NCBI GenBank assembly: GCA_947044405.1
Contig: CAMRHE010000133.1
Location: 2,852,001 to 2,916,000 of the forward strand
Direction: 5' to 3'
Source: Leptodactylus fallax
Lineage: Eukaryota; Chordata; Amphibia; Anura; Leptodactylidae
DNA: 64,000 nt
The position numbers and the translations under genes were made by a program. The notes under the pieces were generated by a model that did no database searches, was not told the DNA's origin, and saw nothing but the letters and a program-made list of their open reading frames with translations. This document shows, piece by piece, positions 34,684 to 45,172 of this stretch (the first letter of the stretch is position 1; the number at the start of each line of letters is the position of its first letter).

Positions 34684-35260
34684 AGGGAGTCTACCACAAC
34701 CGAAATTGATTCCAAGCATTGAACACTGATTGGGTCAAAAAGAGCCATTTCTCGCTGGCTCTCTGTTTTGGCTAATAGAGAGGTTACCTGAATGGGAGGA
34801 CTTCTTAAAGAACGTCTGCTGCCACCACTAAAATATCTCTAGAGACCCCTTATATGATGTTATAGGGGCGGTTATCGATATAGTGAGTGTACCTTTTTTA
34901 TGTCGTAGTTGGATCTTGCTGGGAAGAAAATCAATCTATAATCCATATGCAGATGAGCTATTCGGTGTAGCCGGGATATGGACATCTCTGCCAGAGCACC
35001 TGTTTTTCAGTGGGGTCACCACATAATGGCATTCGTCAATCTTTATGGCAAAGAGTGGCCACCACAGGCAAAAACACATGCTTCTGCAGATGCGACCACA
35101 CCCTGGGTGCACCGAATTGCTCATTTGCTTACAGATTAAAGTTGATTTTCTCGGTGGACTTTGGCACAAAAAAAGTGGATGTTCTCAATACCACACGTTA
35201 ACCCTATAACAGCATATAAGGGGTTTAGAAGAGATTTTGGTGGTGGTAGACTCTCTTTAA
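34684..35260. repeat. T2-like MITE (AGGGAGTCTACCAC type)
   Basis: Left AGGGAGTCTACCACAACC at 34684 (TTAA worn to AAAA) and right GGTGGTGGTAGACTCTCTTTAA closing at 35257-35260 are inverted termini. Third variant of the AGGGAGTCT-type ends in this window. Non-coding. Confidence 0.75.
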
Positions 35261-36325
35261 GACCATGTTCAAACAGTATTTTGATCAGTATTTGCTTATC
35301 TGTTTATGTTCCACTCCTGGTTTTGGTTTACAAATACTGGTGGAAAATACTGTTGACACCTCAGAAATCTCATCTCATATTTCATCTCATAGTCGAAGAA
35401 AGATCTTTTGGAATTACAGAAGATCTTTTGTTCACAAGCAATCTTTCCTTGAAAGATCGTTCACCCTTTGCCATGTGTCATTGAAAATGTATGGCCAGTT
35501 AGAACAACCGTAGCGGCTAAAGAGGACTAAAAGGTGTATGGCGGCAAAATGATTCTTCACCAGTTGACCACTTTTTCAATGGTTGTATCACTCTACTTCT
35601 TCGTGTTGGGTATGGCCACCATAAGGTCAATCCCCTGGTATTTCATAAGCCCCCTACACCCAGAAATAGAATAACTGGACCTTTTATTTGTGATTTTTGT
35701 GCAATAGTTGAAGGGTTCTTCCTTTAGGACATAGTTGGCCATACTAGATGAAGTTTGCTAGTTCAGTTGACTTTGACCTAATCTGTATGGACACCTTCTA
35801 GTCCTTAGTCATGTGCGTGACCATACTGTAGGCAAAGGCGATGTGATTGATTGAGATGTTTTTCAGACATTTTTTAGTACTATATAAAGACAAGTGACGT
35901 GGAGATGGGGCAGAGGTTCGAGCAGTTACTTGTTGGCCTACGATTCCAATTTATAGTTGCCTAGTGAAATTACGTAAGGCACTGAGATACTAAAAAAACG
36001 TTGTCGTTGTCTTTTTATATTAGTTTTTATATTTCATCTAAGTTATGAGAAAAGCAGACTGAACAACATATATATAAAAAAAAATCCTATTTTACCGGTA
36101 AGAATTGGCCACCAACCACTAAAATCAATAAAGCAATGTACAAAATAGAGACCAGCGATGGAAAAAGGAAAAATGGCTTAATCTACACACTGGCTGGCAT
36201 TTCATTGTGGGGTCAACAATACAAAAAACATTGAAAAAAACAGCACACAGCAGGTAGAAAAGCATTTATACAACCAACCTAGAAATAAAATACCCATCCT
36301 GTATATTCGCCTTATAGGAAGAGAT
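35261..36325. other. No gene recognised
   Basis: Open frames to 107 codons occur but have no domains and overlap in two frames of the same strand. No element ends are seen. Confidence 0.4.
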
Positions 36326-36611
36326 TTAAAGGGGACGTCTCATGTATTTGATTTTAAAGAAATAATGGGTTGTTTGGTTTCTTGGGGGCAGCCATGTTAA
36401 AGGCACACATTTTGTATAGTGAGGACAGTGTGGTGTGTGTTAGCCGTCCTCTCTATAGTGGTGGCGCTGATGAACTCTACCTCCTCTCCTGTTACTGGAA
36501 TAGCAGAGATGCTTCTGGGTGTCGGCCCTCCTCAGATCAGCTACTGATGACCTATCCTGTCGATAGGTCATCAGTATCAAAAATACATTTGGGGCTGGGA
36601 AACCCCTTTAG
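36326..36611. repeat. T2-like MITE (278 bp)
   Basis: TTAA AGGGGACGTCTCATG at 36326 and GGCTGGGAAACCCCT TTAG to 36611. Inner palindrome TGACCTATCCTGTCGATAGG TCA near 36548. The right flank is one base off TTAA. The termini are less alike than in other copies, so it may be a chimera of two families. Confidence 0.6.
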
Positions 36612-36867
36612 TAGAGAGGGTCCCTAGTTACTGTCCTCGTATTTTGGCCAGAGTGGAGAATGGTGATAAAGAGTTTCTCCAGATCTGGAAGAACTATGCT
36701 GTCCAGCATTATACAGACAAGTCAGTTATTTGAACGGACACTGTGTAATGCTTTGTTTCCCCTGTGACGGCGCTGTAGGGGAATTCATCACATCCTGTTG
36801 CCTTGCCCAAATATTTCAGCTGATCGCCGGGTTTTCAACTGAGGGACAGCTTTTGATAATATTATTA

Positions 36868-37235
36868 TTAAAGGGGTTGTCAAGGGAATGTTTGTAAAAC
36901 TTACTTCCTCTGGGGTTCTTTACACGTTGGACCTCAGGTTTATGGGCTGGTTCTCATTGTGATTGGAACTGGCACACGAATCTCACTCTCCCACTTCTCT
37001 CATGTACACTAGTAATTGCCTATATTATGGGGGATGTCTTTACTATTATAATGTCTGACAGCCCTCATGGTACAGGAACGCAGGATAGGAGGGAAGAAGC
37101 AGATCGATTTGGGAGCTGGGTGCTCGTTTCCGATCACATGACCCAGAGTCAAAACCAGCCATCAAACCCAAAATTCGTCACATAAATCCATATGAAGTAA
37201 ATTTTTTATATGTTCCCTGGATATAACCCCTTTAG
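36868..37235. repeat. T2-like MITE, first of an abutting pair
   Basis: TTAA AGGGGTTGTCAAGGGAATG at 36868; right end TTCCCTGGATATAACCCCT then TTAG (37232-37235). Inner mirror AAACTTACTTCCTC and GAAGTAAATTTTTT. The TTAG is shared with the next element. Confidence 0.75.
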
Positions 37236-37552
37236 AGTGCTTTTCCAGGCTAAATAATTGATGACCTATCTTTAGGATAGCTCATCGATTAAAGATCATC
37301 AGGAGTCCGATACCTAAGAACAGTGCCGTACATTGTATAGTGGCTGTGCTTGGTATTGCAGCTCAACCCATTCACTTGAATGGAGCTGAGATCAGGTCAT
37401 GTGACCAATGAATGTGACATCGCATGACCCATGAAGCGGCACTTAGGACAGCTAATCCATGGGGTCCCGGATGTCGGACCCCATGGACCTTCAATTTATG
37501 ATCTATATTAAGGATAGGTTATCAATGAATAAGTCCCAGAAAACCCCTTTAA
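37232..37552. repeat. T2-like MITE, second of an abutting pair
   Basis: Shares TTAG with the previous element, then AGTGCTTTTCCAGGC; right end CCAGAAAACCCCT plus TTAA (37549-37552). Inner mirrored blocks TGATGACCTATCTTTAGGAT and AAGGATAGGTTATCAAT. Contains TATAGTGGCTGTGCTTGGTA and CCATTCACTTGAATGG, also seen at 9060-9238 and (inverted) 63064-63300. Confidence 0.8.
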
Positions 37553-37914
37553 GGGACTGCTCTAATGAGTAAGGCTTGCACGAAGCGGAGAATCCCTTCA
37601 AACTCCCAGAAAAACCCTTGAATTTTTAGAACACAGGGGTTAAATCGTTCACTTCCTAAGTCTTCTGTAGAAATCAGTACAATCCGGAATCCCAGGACCC
37701 TCTAAGACATCACAACTTTCCGCCTACAAAGACACATTTCCTACTGTAATGTGAAATAATACAAACTGTGCTACAAGGCATTAGTGCATTGATACGGGCA
37801 TATCAGTATAGTCAGAGAATTTATTGCGTAATCCTCCCGATTTGTGGAGCTCCAGCCTATGACGAATACATCTATCTGAAGGCTGCAGACACAAGACGCA
37901 CACTGTGATATTAC

Positions 37915-38039
37915 GGTTGCGTTATCTTTATTCGCCAGGTCAGTGACATACCCGTTGATAAAGCAGGTCGTGAGCTTAAACTTCTGGTTGGGATTATAGG
38001 GTCCTGGCAAAGCGTAATCACAAAATGCAGGGAAGACGA
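37915..38039 (-). CDS. Candidate host exon of unknown gene (speculative)
   Basis: On the minus strand a pyrimidine-containing tract ending TTGGCAG (38046-38040) could be a splice acceptor. It is followed by open reading that includes VFPAFCDYALPGPYNP, QKFKLTTCFINGY and VTDLANKDN, ending at a possible donor ACC|GTAATA (37914). An alternative donor CGG|GTATGT at 37951 would give an 88-bp exon. Codon choice looks natural, and the frame stays open to 37771. I do not recognise the family, and no partner exon was found in the window. It may be a chance open frame. Confidence 0.25.
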
Positions 38040-38211
38040 CTGCCAAGGTTTAGAGAAGTATTTGCATAGCAGAGAAGAAGTCAGCATGTATCTCATTAGC
38101 ATGGCGAGCAACAAATGGTTTACTGGAACCGTTTAAGAGCTTGTCACTTCACCACGTCCATTCACTGTATTTACTGTCGCTACAAAGGTTATGGGCACCA
38201 TCAGCCATTTA

Positions 38212-38876
38212 TTAAAGGGGTTTTCCAGGGAAAAATAACTTTTTTTTTTTTTAAGGTATTTTAGTGCTATTAATGGCGTAATAAGTGCACCCAAATACCT
38301 TTAGCAGTGTTTTGAGTGATTTCTGAGTTTCTTTGGGAGCTCCTGGCATCTGTATTTGTTTATATGGGTAGCTTCCTGCTGTCTTAGCCTACAACTACCA
38401 TGATGCATTGCACTTCACTCAGATCCCCCTCTCACTCCCACCCCCTCCCTCTCTCACATCCCCTCCCTGTTTCCCTAGCTAGTCCATGGACTACTAGCGC
38501 TACCTACCTAACTAACTCAGCGCCCCCCGCCCCCCATCATACTTACCTGTCTCCTTTGTCCTGGAGATCAGTTTCTTCTGTCCCGCCGGCTCCTTCTTCT
38601 GTGGACTTCTTGCACAGGCGTGGGAGGCAGGATCTTTCAGCTCTTCACTTCTGCCGGCCATTGCACAATAGAGCTGAAATCACCCTGGCTCTATTGCGCA
38701 GGCGTTGGCAGAAAAGAGGGAAGTCACATTTCGTGCCCAGAAGAATGAAGACAGGTAAGTATGATGGAGTGGGGGGTAGTATTGGTGATGTTCCGTTTCC
38801 GGAAATGGGGAAACGGAATGTCACCAGAATATCAGAAAGTGTGCCTTGGGCGGTCACATGTCCGCCCCGGCGATCT

Positions 38877-38907
<31 letters not shown>

Positions 38908-39009
38908 CTTTTTTTTTTTTTTTTTTTAAGTAAGTAAATTTGAATTTAGGCAGGGGGAGGGGGTTTAGTTTATGGTTAAATTTTATTTTATCCCGGACAA
39001 CCCCTTTAA
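38212..39009. repeat. Complete T2-like MITE, 790 bp (AGGGGTTTTCCAGGG / CCCGGACAACCCCT)
   Basis: TTAA at 38212-38215 and 39006-39009. Inner mirror: ATCATACTTACCTGTCTCC (about 38538) and AGACAGGTAAGTATGATGG (about 38750). The interior is GC-richer than the surroundings and holds an AT microsatellite and a T-run on the right. The 160-codon plus-strand open frame inside is a product of the palindrome and has no domain. Confidence 0.85.
38882..38908. repeat. (AT)n microsatellite
   Basis: About 13 AT units followed by a 19-bp T run, inside the MITE at 38212-39009. Slippage-prone tract. Confidence 0.95.
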
Positions 39010-39229
39010 TCTCTTAAATGGGTTTTCTTCCAAAGAACATTTCCATATCTGTCTACAGGTGGTGTGTGGTACTGCAACTCAACTCCTCTATAATGAATAG
39101 GGTAAAATTGCAATACTGTATTACCTTTACGATGAGAGCGGGGTAATTACTGAATTATTTCCCAGATGCTCAATGGACAAAATACGTCTACCCAAATGAC
39201 TTGTTTTTAACACATCGATTTTTGTTTTT

Positions 39230-39530
39230 TGCTCCCCACCTTCCAAAAGCATACTAGGGTTTTCCAGGACAAATAGTACTTCGTGAGGGTACCATTTAAT
39301 ATTCCGTACGATCTACTGGAAAGCTGGAAAAAAAATTCTGAATGGGGTGGAATTAGAGAAAAAACGCATTTGTGTGATTTTCTAGCACGCTTCATTTTTA
39401 CAATGTTCACTGTGCAGCTAAAATGTCACCTGTATTCTATTGGGGGGGATACCAAATTTCTGTAGTGTTGTGTTTTGTTTTTTTTTTTGTTTTTTTTTAA
39501 CCCCTTAAAAAAATTCCAAACTGGCGGCTC
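39230..39530. repeat. Dispersed repeat of unknown class, copy 2
   Basis: Matches copy 1 (9797-10258) through GGTACCATTTAATATTCCG, GGGGTGGAATTAGAG, CGCTTCATTTTTACAATG and the TTTAACCCCTTAAAAAA end. Truncated at both sides, and abuts the palindromic MITE that follows. Confidence 0.65.
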
Positions 39531-39534
39531 ATCA

Positions 39535-39873
39535 TATCAACCCCAGCCCCACAAATAGATAAGTTAGGGTCACCTGAATCAAAATAGTTTCCTCCTTGTG
39601 AATCGCTGCCCTCGTTGTCGAGATATTGATATTTTTGCCAATATTCAAATAAGCTCTTTGGAGTAATGAAGGGGTTGCCGCTTAACTTTTTGGTGCAATG
39701 GCAGTGTCCTCATTGCTCCAAAGAGCTCAATTGGACATTGACAAAATTGGCTATATCTTGGTAACAGAGGCAGCAATACACAAGGGCAAAAACCTGTTTG
39801 ATTCAGGTGATCCTAACCTTCTATCTGCAGAGTTGATTGATATGCTGGGTCCTGGTGACAGACTCCCTTTAAA
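39535..39873. repeat. Palindromic MITE (AGTCTGTCACC type), copy B
   Basis: Same family as 3163-3497: ACAAATAGATAAGTTAGGG, CACCTGAATCAAA, then the mirrored half with GAGCTCAATTGG and TTCAGGTGATCC, ending GGTGACAGACTCCCTTTAA. The left terminus is lost. A 276-codon plus-strand open frame starts here and runs through this and unrelated repeats; it is not a gene. Confidence 0.75.
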
Positions 39874-40175
39874 AAGAATCAGATATTATTCCCAATGGAA
39901 GAGGAAGGGGGATCAAAACCTAGATCCATCTCAAAAGCTCGCAGGGTTCCTTTTGGATCCTTCACACCATACAGTCCCATGTTTTATACTGGTGGGTCTT
40001 CATAAATCGGTTTATTTGTGTTCAATTCGAGTGTTTGACAATAAATGGTTCCCACCAGAAAGTAGTTGGTCTCTACCAAAAATAGTTGGAATGTTTCAAA
40101 ATAAAATAGTAGTTGGAGAAGTACCAGAAGGACAACATCAAGCAATGGGGGGGATTTGTGACGCTTCTATTTCTC

Positions 40176-40420
40176 TAAGTCCTTCTGCGCACGACCATAG
40201 TGGTTTTCACTGTCCACAAATACCGATCCACAATCCGCAAAAAATCATGTCCGCATGTCATCCACAATCACCGCTCCACAAAAAGACTTGTATGATTTCC
40301 TACACTTGTACACGTGCAGTCCTTGTATATGGCACAGACACATGGCCGCAAAAACTACGGCTGTGTGTATGGGCCCATAGAAATGTGGATAAAAAATACG
40401 GTCATGTGCATGAGTCCTTA
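40176..40420. repeat. MITE-like repeat with GCGCACGACC / GGTCATGTGCATGAG ends
   Basis: Left TAAGTCCTTCTGCGCACGAC and right CGGTCATGTGCATGAGTCCTTA are diverged inverted termini. The interior has TCCGCAAAAAATC and ATGGCCGCAAAAAC mirrored words. A right-end fragment of the family is at 22640-22727. Confidence 0.6.
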
Positions 40421-41215
40421 GATCAGAGAGGCATATTGTATGAAACAGTATTATTAATGGTTCCTTTGGTTGTGTGCCTTTCTATAAAGTGGTTACATAT
40501 AATTGTACCCCAATGTTGTGATACTTGAGGACATTTCCATACTCGTGCCATAGATATTTACAGTAGATTTTACATTTGGATTATGCCATAAGTGTGTTTG
40601 GATTAGAAATTGCTAGAGGTTTTTCCGTAGTCGTATATTTATGAGGCGTATCCTAGGAATAGGTCATCGGTATATAACTCATGGAAAACCCCTTTATATC
40701 CGCGGTAAATAATCCTAAGTATCATTTTATTGTATTTTACGTACATGTTATTTGTCTGTTTACCTACTTCTTCTCATCTTCCTCGTATTTTCTCATGGGC
40801 CTCTGTTGGATTTAGAATTGGAGCCTATTTTTGGAGCATCGTTTTAGGATGGAAGAAGTGTGCACGGCCTCGAAGGTTATTATAAATTGTAGATATGAGG
40901 CCTCTATATCTTCCTGTTCCAGTTTGATTGTTTGTTGCCTCCTGTTCAAGGTCCTTTAGATGCACCTTACAAAAAGAGTGTATGTGAAAGTACCGCATAA
41001 ATGTTTTCTAGAAATATTATATTGATCCGTTATCTCCTGGAAATAGAACCATCTCTTTGCCATGTAGATTTAGAAGTTGCAAAGTAGCGTTCATTCCCTA
41101 TCTGCACATTTTTGCATGGATCTCTGTTGATGGCACAAAGAGTGCAGCAGGCACTCAAAAGGACAAAAACCTCATAAAGACCCAATTATATGTAAATGAA
41201 ATCAGTCATGCTCCA
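40421..41215. other. No gene recognised; MITE right-end fragment near 40640-40694
   Basis: AATAGGTCATCGGTATATAA... GGAAAACCCCTTTATA at 40655-40694 is a T2-like right terminus without a left partner. The rest is unassigned AT-rich DNA. Confidence 0.4.
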
Positions 41216-41263
41216 AAAACTATAACTTTTTTTTTCCATTCTCAGAGTGAGGGCTTATTTTTT

Positions 41264-44064
41264 TTAACCTTCCTCTAGTGTTAGCTTTCTGTTACTCTTT
41301 CTTATGTTAACGGGTCGGTGTTTGGCCCGTGTCTTAAATCACCCCTAGGATACCCTAAAAACAGTTATTTATGATCCAATTTGTTTCTTACCTCTTAGCT
41401 ACCTTGTTAGGGTTTCTCATCCATGGAAGGATTGATTTTAATATTTTTGTTGTGGCCCCCTGGGCCTTTCATTTGAGAGCGTACCCTTCATTTTCAATAT
41501 AAAAATATTGTCAAATGAACCTCAAGAGAATAATATAAACTTAAAAAAGTTTGTTATATTACCTGACTATTACTGAAGGGTTTTAGAACACATTTCTTAA
41601 ATGTAAAAAAAAATATACATATATATATTTTATATTATTAACTCTAGTAACATCTATGGTGTTACAGGTCAATTTTGACACATATCTAACTACTTTATGA
41701 AAAAGGCAAAAAACAGATTTTTTTTTTTTATAGAACTTTAATACAAATAAAAGATGAAAATGATATTAACATTAATAGCAATAATAATAAAAAGTAGCTT
41801 TTCTAGGTCAAACAAACAAACAACAATCAATCAAGCAAATCAAATCAACAGAAATCAAGTACTAGTTTTTAGATGCATTAGTATTTAGATGCATGTGTGG
41901 CAAAAAGTGACACTTTTTGTGTGTTCTTTGCAGAGGTATTTTTTGCAGGCGAAGCACGATGTGTTTGTCTTTCTGTCCTTATTGCTAGGGCAGACCTGAC
42001 ACCTCTTTCTTTTAGAATCAGGTGGTCTCACTGGGGTTGTGGCTGTTGTGGTTGATGTTGAGGCAGGGCTGGTTGAGGAGGATGCTGGTGATGATGCTCT
42101 TTGTGTTGCTGTGGGTATGGGCGAAGCACTTGTTGAGCTCTGGAGTTGTCGGACCAAGGCTGCAGCGGCTGGGTCTCGGGGCACCCGTTCCCTTTGGTCA
42201 GTGTGCGCCTTGACAAGGGATCTTCCTAGTTCCTCAAGAAACATTCTCCGCTTGTTTTTTTTTCTTTGAATTCCATCCTTGGTGAATGTGGGTCCACAAC
42301 ACAAATGCATTGTATGCTGACACATCAAGGATGTTGGAAAATACAACCATTGGCCATCTCCTAGTCATTCGCTGGCAAGTGTAGGTGGCAGTCAGCTTGT
42401 CCAGGTTGTCCACTCCTCCTTGTTTTTGTTATAGTCCAGGATGATTCTGGGCTTTTTGTCACTTCCTGATGACACAGCTGCATCTTTGTGAAGTGTGGAC
42501 ATCAGTACCACATTCCGTCGTTTTTTGGGGCAGTATGAAACAGCAGTGGTGGTGTCTGGAAAAACAAACTTTGAGGAAAGTGGAGCCCTGTCCTTCATCT
42601 GCAACAATTCAGCGGGCAGCTCAGGTTTGTTTTTTTTCACTGTGCCCACCATGGTGATTTTCCTTCTGAGAAGTTTTTGTCCAAGGTCATAGCTGGTAAA
42701 AAAATTGTCACAAGTAATGTTGTGACCCTGCAGTCCAGTAGTCATATCGAGGACTACACGTTTTCCTTGGTTTTTTTCAGGGATGCCGCTTGCAGACTTG
42801 CCTGTGTAAATCTGTAGATTCCATGCATAGCTAGTTTTTGCATCACAGGCTGTCCAGATTTTTATGCCGTATTTGCCTGGCTTACTTGGCATGTATTGCC
42901 GGAAGGGGCATTTTCCGCGGAAAGGGAGAAAACGTTCGTCCACTGTCACCTCTGGCCCTGGGTTGAACATCAGTGGAAGGAGCTGCACCCATTTCTACCA
43001 AACATCCCTGATGGGAGCAAGTTTGTCAGATTTTGTTCTGGTGTCTCTGTTGTCAAATCTGAGGACTCTTGATATCATTTGAAACTTTTGAAGTGACATT
43101 GTTGCCCGGAAAATATTCCTGCCTGTCGATGCGTCCCAGAGACTATCAGTGGTCTCATTGCAGGATTTGTACACTCCAGCAAGGAGAAGAACACCAATGT
43201 AGGCATCCAGGTCATCATCATGAAGGTCATTCCACATGTTGCCGTGGACTTTTTTTTCCTTCAAGGTTTGTCATAGCAATAAGGACTTTTTTTTTATTGA
43301 CAATGGCATAAACAGATCAAAACATGTCTTGATGTCACTTACTCTTGTCACAGCAAACCTTGTGATCCCAGGGGTTTCTGACATTTGCAGCATCTGCCCT
43401 GCCATGTACATCTGGAGGTACTGAGCTCCAAATGATCTTGCCACTTTTGGATTTGAATCTTTCAGCGGGAGCAGCTTCAGCACCGGTGACCTCCTCATCA
43501 GACTGATCAGAACTGTCTGTGTCTTCCGGTTGATACTCCACATCATCTTCCTCCTCAGAAACCTGTTCATCTGTATCAGTTTGCTGCTGTGTGTCCTCTG
43601 ATTCATTATCATCCAAGATATAATCCAGAATTTGGCTTGCATCTAATCTTCTCCTTATTGTTGCATGGTGTAAACTGAAGATGTATACTCTGCAAAGTAC
43701 CAACTGTAAGCTGATTTGGCCATACATGCCTGGACATGTCCCTAACTCAAGTTGTTGGAGGTAGAGCTGGCTGTGGGCTGTTGGTTTATATTGTGTTTAT
43801 GAGTTCAGTTTTGGGACTTATTATTGTTTTTTTACTCTTATATTAGACCTGGGTCGAAATTGACCCCAACAACACAAATGTTATAATTTTAGTAAGAGCA
43901 TTTTACAATTTTGTAAAATAGTTTTATTTTATTGTATTTTGTTTAAAAATAAGTTCCTGAAAAAGTCAAAAAGTCTTGATGCAATAAACAAATGTATGTA
44001 GAATTTGTATGCATTTAAAACCTAAAACGGGTCGGTCACGACCCTAACACTAGAGGAAGGTTAA
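41264..44064 (-). mobile_element. piggyBac-superfamily transposon, structurally complete, 2793 bp
   Basis: TTAA at 41264-41267 and 44061-44064 flank 41268-44060. Terminal inverted repeats CCTTCCTCTAGTGTTAG and CTAACACTAGAGGAAGG are 17-bp perfect complements, matching the piggyBac habit of TTAA insertion and CC...GG ends. Subterminal GGGTCGGT words occur near both ends (about 41312 and 44030), and the right one forms a small palindrome (GGGTCGGTCACGACCC). It carries a transposase pseudogene on the minus strand. Intact ends with broken coding mean it could only move if a transposase is supplied from elsewhere. Confidence 0.92.
41885..43727 (-). pseudogene. piggyBac transposase, disrupted
   Basis: About 614 codons, a usual length for this family. 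An acidic N-terminal part (DDNESEDTQQQT region, 43650-43550) leads into SSVPPDVHGR, then the DDD catalytic core: VDERFLPFRG (first Asp, about 42940), ITCDNFFTSY (second Asp, 77 residues later) and DYNKNK followed by a shifted GGVD (third Asp). A cysteine-rich C-terminal zinc-binding tail (CQVCPSNKDRK, CFACKKYLCKEH) is seen. Breaks: a frameshift near 43380, shifts at A/T runs 43287-43295 and 43250-43257, an in-frame TAG at 42995-42997 where a Glu codon is expected, a one-base loss near 42420, and a shift at the run 42255-42263. The likely start Met is also lost (ATA). DNA cut-and-paste enzyme, now non-functional. Confidence 0.9.
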
Positions 44065-45172
44065 TTTTTTTGTGTAATGAAGGCTTATTTTTTGCAAGAC
44101 AAATTGTAATTTATAATGACTCTATTTAATTTCCCATACAAATTCAGAATGTGATGGAATTGGAAAATAATGTTTTTATGGCGTTCTCCTTGTAGAGGAA
44201 ATGGCACATTATCTATATTCTGTGGGTAAATTTGATCACGTCAATTCCAGTTAATATTGGGGAGAAATTATCAATCCCTCTACACCAGAACTGGTATTGT
44301 GGTGCACATTTGATGCTGGAGCCTCTTCATAAGTCAGCCGTGCTCTGCACCTCTAAGGGGCCGTTATTGAGACTGGCATATGAAACTCTAGTCTTGATAA
44401 AGCCACCCCAGTGTTTTTGTTTTTGTTTTCATTTTTTAGCACCTACAAAACTTTCCTTCTCTTAGCATATTCTGACACCCATAATTATTTTTACATTTCG
44501 TTGTATGGAGCTATGTAAGGGGTCTTTTTTTTTTTTTTTTTTTTTTTCAGGTCAAGTTACAGTTTTTATTGATACCATTTTTGGGAATGTATAACGTTTT
44601 GATCAATTTTTATTTAATTTTTGTCTGGCAGGCGATTTTTGGCCATTTTGATTTTTTTTTATCCCAATATGATGATCCACCATATGGGATATTTTTATAT
44701 TTTTATACTTCAGGCACTTTTGGACCCCGACATGCCTAATGTTTTTATATTTATTTATGAACCCTAGGAGTTCAGATCACCCATACAATATACTGCTGTA
44801 CTAATATATTGCAGTATATTTTAAGATTCCTGCAGATAATAAAATTCACCGATAATAAGGCTGGGAGACTTCAATAAACTTCTGGTCGTTATTGCAACAG
44901 ATCGCCAACGGCCGATGATGTTCTGTGGGGTGGTGATCTAGTCCAATATGGCAGTGCCCATGCACCATCACGGTTTCATTGCTTTTGCCACAATTGATCA
45001 AGGCTTCTATAGGGTTACCAGCCGTGATTGGTGCAGAAACTGCTAGTGGTGAGTGTCTGCTTTATACTACAGCCAGCACTTGCTATCTATGGAGAGGGCT
45101 CCGCTCCAGAACCCTCAATATCACCTCCGTATCCTCAATATACTATTACATCATATGTCCTTAAGTGGTTAA

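Larger units (their letters stand above)
41216..45172. repeat. Dispersed repeat of unknown class, copy 3, interrupted by piggyBac
   Basis: 41216-41263 (CTATAACTTTTTTT, GAGTGAGGGCTTATTTT) and 44065-45172 (TGAAGGCTTATTTTTTGC, TGATGGAATTGGAAAAT, TATGGGATATTTTTATA ... GTCCTTAAGTGGTTAA) are the two sides of one copy, joined at the TTAA used by the piggyBac insertion. The closing GTCCTTAAGTGGTTAA mirrors the TTAACCC start of copy 1, suggesting short inverted ends. A long T run lies at 44527-44549. Confidence 0.6.

Noticed and set aside
38400..38882. 160-codon plus-strand open frame in a GC-richer patch
   Set aside because: Entirely inside the MITE 38212-39009; the mirrored arms explain the opposite-strand 70-codon frame as well.
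39698..40528. 276-codon plus-strand open frame, the longest in the middle of the window
   Set aside because: It begins inside a palindromic MITE (39535-39873) and runs through another MITE-like repeat (40176-40420); no domain is visible and composition follows the repeats.
42022..42269. Plus-strand open frames opposite the piggyBac C-terminal part
   Set aside because: Antisense shadows of the Ser/Thr/Pro-rich linker of the transposase.
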